From Syngnathus acus (lineage: Eukaryota; Chordata; Actinopteri; Syngnathiformes; Syngnathidae), in assembly GCF_901709675.1 (NCBI RefSeq), contig NC_051092.1, positions 7,440,991 through 7,504,990 on the forward strand: 64,000 nt of DNA, given 5' to 3'. Within the stretch, counting starts at the first letter, position 1; each line of letters starts with the position of its first letter. This document shows positions 11,058-23,917 of the stretch, one piece after another. The position numbers and the translations under genes were made by a program. The notes beneath the pieces were generated by a model that had not been told where the DNA came from, ran no database searches, and saw nothing but the letters and a program-made list of their open reading frames with translations.

Positions 11058-13837
11058 AACCATCAAAAATGTAATTCTATTCCGTGTTCCACCAAGCACA
11101 CAGGTTAGTTCAACTTGCTGCTTATTTTCCCAAAATACTCTGCCGATTTTGTAAATTCAACCCATATCCTTGCCAGAAGGCTGCATACTTAACTAATTAG
11201 TGCTTTTTACTTGGTAAAGCAAATTTTTACCCGCTTCACTACCCACACTTTCATCCTGAAGTAACTTCCTGAGATTTCAAATGTATATAGATTCACAAGC
11301 TGTCATGGTTTTGTTGTGTCTGAAGAGGATATTTTTTCATTGATCAAGGCAGTAGTATCACTGCAGACAACAGTCTTGTGGAGATTATGACCTTAGCGGA
11401 AATAGTCCATGAATACAGTATGACAGGATGATGTCACCAGTCTGAAGAATTGCATACTGCAGCGTGTTATTAGCATCCACAATATGCTATGACACTAGCG
11501 ATGTGAATACAAAGCTGTTAATGCTTCACATCTGTCCTTGTGTAACCCAGAAGATGAATGCATCCCGCAGTTGACCTTCTGCAGGGAACCCCGTCTGGTC
11601 CCATCCTGCCCCTCCCTTGCCCTCCCCTCCCTTTCCTGGCTTCAGTTTGCTGTTTACAGCAGCAGGGCTATGTCTGCTCCTGCTGCCCGTGACAGCCATT
11701 AAATTTAGCCCACGCAGAGACACTTTGCTGAGCAGCTGTTACTGCGTAGACAGGACCGATCAAGTACAGCAATCATTGGAAACGGGTGCTGTTGGAGAGC
11801 AAAAGCATGCGAGATCCACAACGTCATTGAAAATTACTTCGCACATAGGACTGAAAAGCTCTCGCACACTACCAACAATCTTTCATATACTACAGTCTCA
11901 CACGCCACTTTTACACACTGCTGACTGTATTTCCACTCATACACCACTGACACACCCTCTCACGCACTTCAAAATGTATTGAAATGATTTCACACATGAC
12001 TGAAACCCTGATAGACACTACCATTTTGTTTTTTTCTTTCTACCAATTTCTTTCCAATTCTACGCTACTAAAATACTATGACCTACACGACCAAAATGCT
12101 CTCATAAACTATTTTTATTTTTCCTTTCATCCACATAAAAGTAGTGTGTAAGTGTTTCAGTAGTCTGGGTTGGGAAAATGTCATGAATGTAGTATTTGAG
12201 AGTCTTTCAGGAGTGTGTGAGAGGAAAAGAAATTCTACAGTATTTGTGATGGTATTTCGGTGGTGTGGTAGGCAAAATCAGGCCAATTTCTGAATTCATT
12301 TTCTATCGTGCTTCCCTCATTGGAGCTGTATTTTAAGATTGTATTAATTTAGGCTCTAATGACGCTAACATGTATCTTTTTGCCAAGAGGGAAGATAGCC
12401 TGCCAACGTTGTGGCCAGTGAATGATATACAAGATGGGATGAAATTGAGTGGAACGTCTCCATACAGGAAAGCCAAAATTTACATCAGTGGTGCAATCCT
12501 TAAAAGTGACACATTTCATCAAATTGCGTAAAGAGTCTGTGTTTTCCGTTTATAGAGTCACAGTTGTGTCACGAGTCACCAGAAGCAACATTCTGCAGTG
12601 TTTTTGATCAAATGACTTTGCATTTGATTGTTAAAGAAGGCGGAAGGTTCCTCCTCAGTGTTTTTTATAAATAAGCACACACTCATGATGACAGGCATGT
12701 GACTTGCTGTGTCTAAGCTTTTTGTTGTCACATAATGTGTCATGACGACAAAACAACACTAGCACAAAGGTGCCAGACCTTTTAACATTAACGATCAATC
12801 AAAATTATTTGAATGTAAACTACTATTGTTGTCATCCATATGGTTTATAATAGACTTGTGTCGAGCTGTACGCCCCTCACCTCCCAACCTAGACAGTCAC
12901 GAGAGATGAATTCCAATGCGCCAGAGCTGAGGTAAAGTGTACTAAACGATGATGAATTGCCCTGACAGGGCAATCTTTGAGGAAACACTACAGTTCATTT
13001 GCTGTGCGAAGTCACACTTGTCACTTCGGAATGAACTGTTACGATCACAGTCAAATACATGTGAGTTTGAATAGAGATCACATTGTCTCTCGCCGATGTC
13101 ACACGTTAGTCATACATTTGGTTTCAGGCTTTGAAAGCAGCGCTGACGTTGAAGGAAACCACGAGGTTCTCTTTGCACTAAGTTGTTTAAAGATTTTAGT
13201 TTGCACATCTGATTTGTAAACTACATGCTGGGTCGCCACTCCCTAAATGCAGAACATGGTTTTTATGCGTACGACCTCATCCTGCATGGGTTGCACAAGG
13301 GGAAACACATTTGCTCAATGGATATGCACTGCCTTAAAATGAAAGCCCTTTTTGTTTCTTGGAAATCATTATTTTTGAAGATGTGCTTAATGTTGCTGTG
13401 GTCACAAACGTTTAGAATCACAACAAATGAAAACCATGAATGCAAGTCGGTGGTGGAAAATACTGGGAATCCCATTCGAAATTTTCAAAATGTTTTACTT
13501 TCATTGTTTGTTCAGTTTGTGTCAACATCACATATACAGAGAATGAACAACACGCCACTGAAAACAACACCAAAATAACGTGACGTCGGAGCCGTGTATA
13601 ATGTCATGAAAAGCAAGACCTTGACTTTCATGCTCGTTTTCGCCTTGGTTTGCTGAGAATGACAATATTTTCACTCTAGCATGAAAATAGAGAGGCAATT
13701 GTTCACTAAAGCAGATGGCACTTAAATCCAAAGTCTAGACCAAAACTAATATTTCACGAGATTAAACACATTTCATGCTTGGTATTACCAACACATTTAA
13801 AGCATGGACATACATTTTGTGATGGAATAATGCAACG
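11058..13837. other. Intergenic DNA between itpr2 and sspn, no gene seen
   Basis: AT-rich DNA between the two tail-to-tail genes. The longest ORF (11617-11982, 121 codons) has low-complexity composition and no recognisable domain. A TTTATT at 12114-12119, AATAAA on the minus strand, could serve a long sspn 3'UTR but is 2 kb from the stop. Confidence 0.6.
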
Positions 13838-14003
13838 CAGAAGTCGAAATCTGTTACACGATGCATGCTTGCATGCTTTTTGTGACACTTCTTAAGTAAA
13901 TAAGTCTACTCACCATCTGCAAAAGTCAAAATCTGTTACAGGATGCATGCTCGCATGCTTTTTGTGACATTGAAGTAAATAAGTCTACTCACTCTCCATC
14001 TGC
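13838..14003. repeat. Tandem duplication, two units of about 83 bases
   Basis: Units at 13838-13920 and 13921-14003 share AATCTGTTACA, GATGCATGCT, GCATGCTTTTTGTGACA, AGTAAATAAGTCTACTCAC and CCATCTGC. It lies 120 bases beyond the sspn stop, inside its presumed 3'UTR. Confidence 0.85.
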
Positions 14004-14126
14004 AACATACACAAGTGGTACAAAAAAGCATTTTTGTATGTAATACAATCATCACACAAGATGGCTGTGACATCACGCTGTAGGGCCAAAGTTGGCGTGT
14101 CCGCTGTGATCCGCTCAGTCATCCTG

Positions 14127-14480
14127 TTAAACCTTGTTCCACTGCTGGAAGGATCCGATTTGAAGGCCAGAGTAGAAGACTTGGTAGCGGTGCTTCCACA
14201 TGATGAAGACAGCCACAGCACAGACGAAGGCCTGAACTAGGTTCAGCACAATCTGGAGCAAAAAGTAGAGTGTGAGCGTCTCGGTGATATCCTGACAGTC
14301 GTCGACGCCCTCGTAGGTGAACGTGCGAGCTATGGGGTCACGGGGGTCCAACGTGCACTCGCAGGCATCAGCGGTGGGCAGGCAGCTGAGGCTGCTGGTC
14401 TGCGCGTGGTGGTATCCAGCAAAGGCCACAACCAAGGTGGATATGACCAGGCCGATGGCACACAATGTAAAGTACAGGAG
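14127..14480 (-). CDS. sspn: sspn exon 3
   Basis: 117 codons and TAA after acceptor cccacag. Encodes membrane segments three and four, the cysteine-bearing extracellular loop between them and the C-terminal tail. Confidence 0.95.
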   Translation of the reverse strand, partial: LLYFTLCAIGLVISTLVVAFAGYHHAQTSSLSCLPTADACECTLDPRDPIARTFTYEGVDDCQDITETLTLYFLLQIVLNLVQAFVCAVAVFIMWKHRYQVFYSGLQIGSFQQWNKV

Positions 14481-17400
14481 CTGTGGGCAGGAAAAAAAGT
14501 GTCACATCATGCATTGTCATTGTGTGAATCCTGACAGATGTGTCAGAAAGCAGCAAATGAGGTTAAAAGGACTCCCAAAGGTTTCATTCCATCATTGTTA
14601 TGCTGAAAGCGGTAACGAGAAGGCATCTGAGATAATATTGAGTCATGTGTCAGGAAGGATAGCATGTATTCTTTTCTTTCATAGTTCAGCCCAGAAGCTA
14701 TATTTCTCAGCACACATCTCGAAAAGGATCGCAATTTGAGGTTATCATAGGTCCACTATTCTATTGTGGCATCGAAATTCCACACATTTTGAAATCAACC
14801 ATAAAAAGCTGAGCTTCTCTCCTCAAAAGCAACAAATATTTGACTTTTACAGCAAAAAGGCCTGCCACACACTTCTGACATTTAGGGATTCAATTTTGGT
14901 TTTGACCTTATTTTGCAGCTTGTATGTTTTTCTCCTATGCTTGGAGTAGGTTTTTTTTTTCTCCAAAACTTGCATGACGTGTTATTTGAAAGTTCCTATA
15001 TTTGCCCATTGTTGTAATGTTAGTGTGACTGGATCTTTGTCCCTCCATTGGTTGACAACAAGTCTGGTGAGGAAACGTGCCATCAAATTCGCAAAGAGAT
15101 CAGGGCATCCAAGCATTTCAGTCATATTGTTGTGATTTTACTTTTGTTACACTCACAGCCCCCATCTATCAACTGGAAGCTGGAATTTAATATAATATGC
15201 TATGGCCAATCCGTCATGTATTTCTTGCTTTGGTATTTCATCTTGCCTTGAAGTTTCTAGCTCTTATTATTCTTCCACTTGTTTTCTTACTGCACCTAAC
15301 TATAGCGTCATAACATTTTAAATCAATCAACGAGCACAATTTGTGGCAACAGCTGTATGATTACGCTTTTCAATCCAACCATTCTTTTTTTCTGCAAGAC
15401 TCAAGGGTATTTAATTGACAATAAAACCTCTGTCCTAATGGCTTTAAGCATCCAAAATTTAAATGGGATCTGATGACTCATCCATGCTATTTTGTATTAC
15501 CTAGATTAATGGTCCAAATAATTTCATTTTAGAGCATTCATTCGCATGACTTTTTTTGAGGGGATTAGAATTCGTTGCCTCTAGTTTGTTTCTGTTTGCA
15601 GGCTGTGTTTTGAGCCCAAATCACGTAATCTCTATTCTAAACAATTTCTGGAGGGATATTTATTGCTTGGGGCCCAGACGTTCTCTTGAGATAAAAAAAA
15701 AAGGTGAATGATTACAGTTTAGTGGGCAAAGGTCATCTTCACTGTGACCTCACAGGACCTGACTTGGAGATATGATAAAATGACTCATGACCCCAAAAAT
15801 CTGTCTTGTGTCGTGTCAAAACAGGCTGCAATCTAGACTTGTAATTATTGCCCGTTGCATAAGAGTACTATACGTACTGCGTGAACAAACTAGTGACCTT
15901 AAAGTCCATCCATCCAGCCATCACATTTCCAACACCGCTTATCCCGTTCAGGGTCGTGGGGGGTGCTGGAGCCAATCTGGGCTGACAATGCGCAAAAGGC
16001 GGACTAGACCCTGAATTGGTTGCAGGACCTCACAGTCATGAACAGGAATGCCGTCTTAGTGGCTATTGCATGTTCCTTTGAAAGAGATTACCCACAATCC
16101 TACAGGGCGAGAGGCGGCCCTCAGATCGAGAACCCCGCCTGTGGCCTGCCTCCTGCATGCACGTGTGTGTTTTGAGCAACCGCCAGTATCTAAAAATACA
16201 GTTGTAAAATGTGCCAATGGCTATATGATGTTCATGCAGTTTCACTAGAGCAATAACCCTTAAATTTGATCTTAATCCATCACTTATATAACTGCAGCCC
16301 TTACTCGTTGGTGTTTCCTCTCACTTCGAAACTTATGGAGTTACGCAAGATGATGATTCCAAATAGCATTCATGCTAATTTTGGAACAGCCGTGAAATCT
16401 GAAGCATGGGCAGATAGAAGGGGGCGCAGTCACAGCAAATGGATTAACTGCAACTGTTTCGGTGGGCCTTTATGCTTGAGTTTACATTTGGTGACAGAAA
16501 GAAGCCGACTCTTGTGGTTACTTCCCTTCACTGCATTCGTATTGCAAGTCACACCCAATATTTCATCATCAATTTCAAGAAAATATTCAAGAATAAATAC
16601 TTTTTGATATTATTTTTTGCAAAAATTACAAAAAGTATGGGTATGTTGACTGCAGATACTTCCATTCATTCATTTTCTATACCCAGCCTGGTAAAAACAA
16701 AAGCAGCTCGCCTATCATCATTATTAGCCTATTGTTATTTAGTGCAAGGGATTATGTCGATTTTGATCTATGTTGATTTTTTGCCGTTCTTGCATAGTAT
16801 CAGCATTAAGCTAGGATTTATACATTCTATAGAACATTCCAACAATTTGTAACACTAACTGCTCACCCACGCATACACTATAGATTTCTTATGTGGCCTT
16901 TTTGCAAAATTACCTCGTAAATCCTTTGAACTCAATGAATGCAACCTTCATTAAAAGTCTTCTACGAATGTGAGTGCATAAACATGAGATGACTGATGAA
17001 ATGAGAACTCTTACTATGCCAATACCACACGATTGTTGTCTTGTTACACAAACTACCACATCCCCCAACCTTCCCTTCCTTCCCTTCTACCTAGCTTTGC
17101 AGCTCCTTCCACCTCTCCCTTCCTCCCCTCCCTTCCTGGATTAAGATAGTACTACAAGCTTTGCATGATATTAGCCTGATAGGTCAATCGTTAAAATAGA
17201 CAATCCTACATTATTATGGAGGACCTTTAGTCTGACTGCACATCATAAAAGGTTTTGTCCAGAGATCTACTTGCATGTTGCAGGACAGGTACTGTGACAG
17301 TGCACAATGATGCTAGAGCTTACATATACGTACATGTTGCTACACAGCACAAACACACTAATAAATGAGATGGGATAAGGTGAGCTGGTAGCAACCTACC

Positions 17401-20400
17401 CTGCCCATATTGCTCAATTTACCCTGTGGCTACCATATTGACTTTATTATCCACCACAGTTAATATGTTGCACCTTTATGCTACAGTTTTAGCGCCCAGT
17501 TTTGCAGCTATCTTAAATGATGCATAGAACAAAAAACTATTTACTTTGGTATTTTCACATGCATTATCACACATATGATGGAGTAAATGTATCGTTACAA
17601 GCAAACTTTATTGCCACTTTATTTCGACTAAAATTGACATCACTGTTGTCAGGTCTCAGGTCACAACCAATCACGGCTCGCCCGGTAACTGTGATGTCAT
17701 TTTCAGTCGACAGCAAATGGCAAAATGGCCGCCCTTTGAGAAGAATAAAAACAGGTGGATTTTGCCTGCATAACTCATATTACACAAACGAAACAACACA
17801 GTGTTTCGACTAGTCGGGCTGCACAGAACATTCTTACAAAGAAAGTTTGGGGGTTGACTTCCTCTTTAATCAGCAACAAGGAGTGGCAGAACCTGATCCT
17901 ATTTGTTGAACTTACCCCAGCTCCCCTATGCCATTTCAAAGGTTGTAAATAAATTAGAGCATGTCCTTGATTTTTGCATGATGGACCCGTCAACATGAAC
18001 ACATCCTGTTTACTCGTGTGCAAACCCACCTTGACAATGAACTGCAGGGTCGAGCGCTCATTTGGGCGATAGGTGACGCAGTACAGGATGAATCCCACAA
18101 TGGCAACCAAACATAGCTGCAAAACAATACAGGCATCTTAGTTTCATTAGTTTCATTCTCTTTTAAAGCTAGTAGTCTTGTGTATGCGTTTGGTTTGGGT
18201 CTTGGAGCACAACACATTGTTTTGCTCGCATGTTGACGACTGCCAGTAATTTATTGCATATTAACTGATGTGATTACATGAGTCGCTCAAACCTCCACAG
18301 ACACAGTCTTTCTTTCACACTCTTTCCACATTGCAGTTAGAGTCTTATGACTAACGTGCGGCATCTTATTTTACGGTTATTCCCAGGTTCTTAAGCACTC
18401 AACAAGAGTCTCTGGAAAGTTTTTTGATGACCTCAGTGTTTTTCACTTGGATTCGTCTCGTGAGAATCTAACTCGGGACGCCGAGATGTTTTCGACGGCA
18501 GATTATATCTTGACTGGACACTAAGACAGGGCCAAAACAGCCACAAAGGCTGACCTCATTTGCCCTGATTTATTGAGCCAAAAAATAGCAAACATGCTCT
18601 CACCAGAAACTTCAGTAGGTAAACCTGCATCAGAGGTGGGTGATTAGGACCAGCTTTAAGTAAAAAGCTGGAGTTGATACTTCAACTTTTCTAAAGGTAT
18701 TTCTAAAACCAAATATATATTTAGTACTTTTACTTGAGTAATAAACACACTTTTGACACCTCTGATGTTTCCTCCAATATAGAGTGTAACCTGTCAGTAT
18801 GTATCATCACAGTTAAAACCAATAAAAGTTGACAACATATTCACATATCCATCATCACAGTCTGTGTTAGATACATGTAGCTGTACACACTCGTGCAAAT
18901 GTTAGTAAAAAAAAATTCTAAATTTATTCTACACTCTTAATTTTTAAAGATACAAGTGTGTGTTCTTTTAATGTTTACAAGTGTACTTCTTTGTGACGAG
19001 CTGTAAATAAGTATTTCATTATCATTCCGCTCTCTATTGTGACAAAGGAAGCTTGTATGATTTGAATTTGGTGGCAACTCTTGACTTGACTTGTACGGAA
19101 GAGGATTAGGGCCGTAGACCCGCATCATCTATAGAGGAGCTGTATCAAGATTCTGCCGGTTGATGCCACTCTCTCTTATATAGACATTTGAGAGCATTTG
19201 AGATATTGGGCCCCTGTCTTTAAGCCTAATCAGGTAAGAAACAAATTTCTGCATGGAGCACAGTAGTTATGCAAATTCTAAGAGATTCTTGCATCGGTTG
19301 TGCAGCGGTCCTCAGTGATGACTCTCGTACACCCAGTGGGGGATCAATTGTTGCTCTATGCCTGCAGGTATGGATGTTAATTATGTGAACAGTTGTTTAC
19401 GACTAAGAGTGCTCTGATTGAGGGGTGAACAATCCAAGATGTCTTCTTACTTTGGTCCAAAGTCAGGTGGGATGAGCTCCAGCTCCATTGCTATAAGCAA
19501 TGGAAAATGGATGGATGTTTTTTTCTGACTGAATGCCTGATTTACAAACAACAACATATTTTTGGGGGATGTGTGAACTTTAAAGTCCAAATTCTGAGAA
19601 TAAAGTCAGAATTCCCACTTTAAAGTCAGAATTCTGAGAATAAAATCAGAATTCCCACCATACCATATCAAACCATAGATTTTTATCTAATTTATTTTAA
19701 AGATAAAACTTTGGTTCTCTTCTGCTTTGATTGTAGGTATATTGTAGTTTGTTTGGTGAACTCTTTGATGTTTATACAGGACTTTATGTGTTGGGGGAAT
19801 TCATTCCATTCTTTTATTGCTATGTATGCGAAGCAGTTTTGTGCAAAAGCGCTTTTTCTTTTTGAGATGGTGAGGTTTCCCTAGGTGGCTGTTCTGGTTG
19901 TTCTTTTTGTACGTTCCAAGGCAGGCTGGATAAACATTTTGAGTGGAGGTGGTGCAACTCCATCTAGTCTTTTGAATATGAGAGTCAGGTTTGATAGTTT
20001 TATTAGATGGTCGATGTCTAGCAGTTCATATTCATTTAGGAGGGAACAGATATGATATGATTTGGGCTTTTTTGCTAGTATTTTTCTTGCTTGTTTGTAT
20101 ACTGATTTTAAGGGTTTGATAGTTGTTATGTTTGCCTGTGACCAGCTCGTTATGCAGTGTAGGGAGCGAAATAGGATCACAGCATGGTAGAATGTTATTG
20201 CTGCCTCCCACGAGAGGGCGTTCCTAATATGTTTGAAGGTGTACAGGCTGTATTTGTCATTTTCCTAATGTGTTTACGGAAATTTAGGTTGGATAATACC
20301 GAGGCATTTAGTCTCTTCTGTTACATTAAAGGCTCCCCTCGAACTGTGACTGCCGGGTGGTGGTGTAGTCTTGTAAAACTGATACTGTTTTTGCAACGTT

Positions 20401-23400
20401 TAGTGATAGGCGAGAGGAGTAACCAGTTGGCGATTTTGTTCATCGTCTTGGTTAGGGTCTCTACTACGGTGGCATCTTTGCCATGTACGTATATGACGGT
20501 GTCATCGGCGTACAAATTGAGGCTAGGTGATTAATGTAGAGACTGAAAAGTAGCGGTCCTAGTATCGACCCCTGCGGGACGCAATACGGATTTCTGTTGT
20601 GCGCACTTTGTTCCATTAATTTGGACACATTGCTTGCGCATAGTCAGGTATGATCTGAACCAGTCTGAGACACTGGGAGCCAGATTGTATTGTATTAGTT
20701 TGGCTAAGAGGACATCATGGTTAACCATGTCGAATGCCTTTCTTAGGTCCTGGAAGACCGTACCTACGACGCCTCCCTGGTCAAGTCTCATTTTGAGGTG
20801 TTCTATCAAATGGCAGCAGGCTGTTTCAGTCGAGTGCTTGGGCGGAAATAACATTTTATGGCATGCAGGAGATTTTGTGATTCAAGGTGACGGATTAGTT
20901 GCTGTGCGACTGCTTTTTCAATTGTTTTGGAAAGTGCCGGGTAGATAGTAATGGGTCGAAAGTTCTTTATGTCACGTGTACTTCCACCCTTGTGGATTGG
21001 GGTGACTATGCCTATCTTAAGGTTGTTGGGGAATACCCCTTCACTGAGTGAGGCCTTTACGAGATGCCAAATGGGTGTCACAAGGGTTGATTCCAAGAAG
21101 ATAGTGTTTAGTCCGTACATGTCTTTTGCTTTTGAGTTCGACAGCAATGAGAGTAGCAGCATGATTGACAGGTGAGTTGTTGGTTATTGGCATTATTGTT
21201 ATATTAATGAAATGGTTGTTAACATCTTCCACAACTTTAACGTTGACTGTGGCCACCATTCCATCAATAGTGACGTGGATTGGTGTTGTAAGTGATCCTT
21301 TGCCAGTTAGTTTGTCAACTGGTCGCCACAGAGACTTGCTCTCTACCTTTGTTTCCCGTATACCTAAATTGAAGGAAACAGTTTGACTTGGTGTGTTGAA
21401 ACAATCTCGTGGTTTTGTTTCGTAATCCTTTGAACATTAGTCTATCGGTATAATTCTTGCTTTTTAGGTTTTTTTTTAGTGCGGTGTCTCTTTCGTTCAT
21501 AATTGATTATATTATTATTATTGATTATTATAATTGATTGATAATTCATAATAGCGCATCGTTATACCATGGCAGCTTTTTTATGTTCCGTTTGGGTTTA
21601 CTCGTACGCGCACAACACATCACGAGTTCAGAAATAGTTGTGAGAATGGTGTTGCTGGTCTCATTACAATCTCTGTATTCTATGTCTACCCATTTTGCAT
21701 TTTTAATATCCTCATCAAGTTCTGGCAGCGCACTCTTTGGGACTAAACATTTTCTAGTGGTGCTCTGCATGGTGGTTTTATATCATGTTTTGGATAGTTT
21801 TCTATTAACTAGTGTTAGATTGTGGTCTGATAGACCTGTAATTAGGCTATATAGTATTTTTATAATTCGGTCAGACTTGTAGGTGAAGACTAGGTCAATC
21901 AATTTCTGAGTGGACTTAGTAAATTTAGTGGACATTTCGATTGTTTGTGTGAAGCCTAGTTTAGTAGATGCATTTTTTAGGTTTACCACGTTTTATTTTT
22001 GTCTAGCCAGTTTAGGTTTACGAAATCACATAGGATTATAGTGTATTTACTATTAGTTTCCTTAATGAGATGGGACAGTTGGTTATAGAAGGTTTCTTTT
22101 TCATTTGTTGAGCGGTAGAGGGTTAAAATATGAATGTAAATTTTGTGTGAGAGTTTTACTTGTACTCCTACACATTCAATAGTGCATTGGGGTAGAATCA
22201 GATCAAGTTTTCACACATAAATAATATCACACCCCCTCTTCTGGAATTGTGGTCTGTCCTGATAATGTTAAAACCTGGGATGGACACCAGTTTGAATGAT
22301 ATAACTGGCGTTAACCATGTTTCGGTCAGTCCTAAAAAGTCAAGGTTAGATTCAGATGTTCAATCTGCTCCTTTTTGGGGCCCAGACTTCTGATGTTGAT
22401 GTTGAGGAGTCCACCAAATAGTCCTTTGGGTGTATTCCTTTGATTACAGATCATTTGGGCATGATTAGCTGTTTGAAATATTTTGTGTTGCCTTTGTTTT
22501 AGTATTGCTAACAAAGTGACATTTCGATTTATGAGACTGGGAGGGCTGGTTGTTCACTCCAATGGATGAAGAGAGAGTCTCCAAATGTGTTGGAGCATTC
22601 ACTTTTGGAGCGACACCCTTCGTTCTAGCAATTACTAACTTGGTTGGTTGCCCAGACCTTACTGCGCTGGTAAAGCTGGGGCAACCTTGCCTTGCTTCTC
22701 GTCATTGTTTTAAGTACCGACGCATATTCATGCTTCTTTTCCGCGGTGATTTAAGTGCTTGCCATCATTAGAAAATAAAGCCAGGCGCTGCTAAAATAAA
22801 TCACAATTTTCTACATAGGTGGAATGTGGTGTATCCTTATTTGGCTGCTTTGTTGGAGAATTTCTCCAAAGACCACATATAGGCTTCACACGACATCATC
22901 CTTGGACCAAAGTTGATTTACTCCAAGGGCAAAATCCCTAGAAACAAACTCAGCAATGTTTTTTTTTTTATATATAAAGTACAATGTCATGACGAGGGGC
23001 GTGACCTCTACACTAGAGAGGCCAAGCCACCGCTACGCAAACAAACACAAGCCAACAATATAGTAGGAGGTCAGCCTTCAGGTCCAGAGTTAGCAGTTCT
23101 ATTGCATATCAAAAAGGAAGGACATTCAATTGAGGACATTGGTATTCAAATTTTGGGTAGTTTGAAAGAGGTGTGGGGGTAGCCATCTACTGTATTCATC
23201 CGCAATTCCTGATAATAACAACAAACCCCATGTGACCACAGAGGCCACAGCCAACAGACACATCAATAGGAAAACTCCACACGTATGAATAAGAACTAAA
23301 GAAGCCTTTTGGATTTAATTAAATGTGAATTGGCTTAATCAACCTTTGCAGTTGAACTCTCTGTGCACTTGTGGGCGGACACTCAGAGGAAGTTACTGTC

Positions 23401-23917
23401 GTGACTGTTTTGGTGTAGTGAGACTGTATCACATTGCCACACTGCAAAATGTTTAAGGTCAAAATGGCATGCGATTGTATTATGTTATCAAATAACATAC
23501 ATGGGACATTGTCAGTCGAATCCAAACGAGTTTGACTACGTATTATAGTGTGATAATGCCAGTGTTTTGTTCGTTGAGTGAGGTCGGGGCACTGTTGAAG
23601 AGCGTGTGGTGAAAATAGAGATGCAGTAGTAACAAGAAACCACAAGCGTCCATGCAAGGAATGTAGTAGAAGTTGAGCACAAAGACAACGCTTACAATGA
23701 TCCCAGCCCAGTGCGGCGTCTCTCTGGCCAGAAGTGAAGGGCTGATGGCCAGCATGAGGAAAGCCACCACTGTGACAGCTACCCCCAGGAGCAGCTGCGA
23801 GAGGGCCACGAGCAGAGGGAAGCGGCACGCTCTGCACTTGCGGTCGTCATCTGGCCCCGGGCTCTCTTCTCTTCTCTTTCCGCCATCCCTCTGCTCTGAG
23901 GAACCTTTCTTGCCCAT
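14127..23917 (-). CDS. sspn: Sarcospan (three coding exons, complete)
   Basis: Sarcospan is a tetraspan membrane protein of the dystrophin-glycoprotein complex that stabilises sarcoglycans at the sarcolemma. Exons on the minus strand are 23696-23917, 18030-18116 and 14127-14480, all phase 0, giving 220 residues against about 243 in human. Four hydrophobic segments are seen at about 33-57, 70-93, 104-126 and 172-196. A large extracellular loop between the third and fourth holds cysteines in SCLPTADACECTLDP and a YEGVDDCQDIT stretch; the tail FIMWKHRYQVFYSGLQI closely resembles mammalian sarcospan. The first ATG in the frame is at 23915-23917 (MGKKGSSEQRDGGKRR); a GTG four codons upstream is not taken as the start. 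Introns are 5.6 kb and 3.5 kb. Intron 1 holds a LINE in the same orientation as the gene. Confidence 0.95.
15904..16030. repeat. SINE-related fragment, minus orientation
   Basis: Begins CCATCCATCCAGCC, followed by CACCGCTTATCCCGTTCAGG and GTCGTGGGGGGTGCTGGAGC, a dispersed motif set common in fish genomes. It lies in sspn intron 2. Confidence 0.6.
17066..17141. repeat. Polypyrimidine tract
   Basis: About 75 bases, almost all C and T on the plus strand, with repeated TTCCCTTCC blocks, within sspn intron 2. Confidence 0.7.
17611..17869. mobile_element. Palindromic MITE, family copy 2 (left-truncated)
   Basis: Shares TTGCCACTT, GACATCAC, GGTCACAACCAATCACGG, GTGATGTCATTTTCA, GTCGACAGCAAATGGC and the right end GGGGGTTGACTTCCTCTTTAA with the copy at 9475-9944. 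The outer left arm and part of the central arm are missing. It lies in sspn intron 2. Confidence 0.78.
18030..18116 (-). CDS. sspn: sspn exon 2
   Basis: 29 codons between acceptor ttgcag and donor gtgggt. Encodes LCLVAIVGFILYCVTYRPNE and RSTLQFIVK, the rest of the second membrane segment and the short loop after it. Confidence 0.93.
19581..19658. repeat. Two-unit 40-base tandem repeat
   Basis: Units 19581-19620 and 19621-19658 share TAAAGTC, AATTCTGAGAATAAA and TCAGAATTCCCAC. It lies just beyond the 3' end of the LINE at 19680-22780 and may be its tail. Confidence 0.75.
19680..22780 (-). mobile_element. Degenerate non-LTR retrotransposon (LINE, CR1/L2/Rex1 group)
   Basis: About 3.1 kb in sspn intron 1, in the same orientation as sspn. 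Read on the minus strand, the order is endonuclease then reverse transcriptase. Endonuclease pieces lie near 22514 (LNINIRSLGPKKEQIEHL), 22350 (DFLGLTETW) and 21800 (TGLSDHNLTLVNRKL). Reverse transcriptase pieces lie at 21162-20806 (NFRPITIYPALSKTIEKAV), 20854-20531 (FQDLRKAFDMVNHDVLL) and 20515 (the YADDT catalytic box). A C-terminal domain spans 20180-19881. Frameshifts and stops split it into at least six pieces, so it cannot encode a working protein. The clade is not settled; a comparison with fish L2, Rex1 and CR1 consensus sequences would settle it. Confidence 0.9.
22850..23185 (+). mobile_element. Penelope-like element fragment, GIY-YIG endonuclease end
   Basis: The plus-strand reading LIYSKGKIPRNKLSNV, YKVQCHDEGRDLYTREAK, and LLHIKKEGHSIEDIGIQIL resembles the C-terminal GIY-YIG nuclease of Penelope-like retroelements (usual pattern VVYxVQC then DLYIGETK). 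Here YIG is YTR and the terminal part is missing after KEVWG, so it is a dead fragment. It abuts the 5' end of the LINE on the opposite strand, within sspn intron 1. Confidence 0.72.
23696..23917 (-). CDS. sspn: sspn exon 1
   Basis: 74 codons from ATG to ATT, then donor gtaagc. Encodes a charged cytosolic N-terminus with a CRACRF cluster, the first transmembrane segment and ARETPHWAGII at the start of the second. An in-frame stop lies upstream without an intervening ATG. Confidence 0.93.

Noticed and set aside
23319-23837. 172-codon minus-strand ORF overlapping sspn exon 1
   Set aside because: Different frame from sspn exon 1, which has the correct family match and donor.
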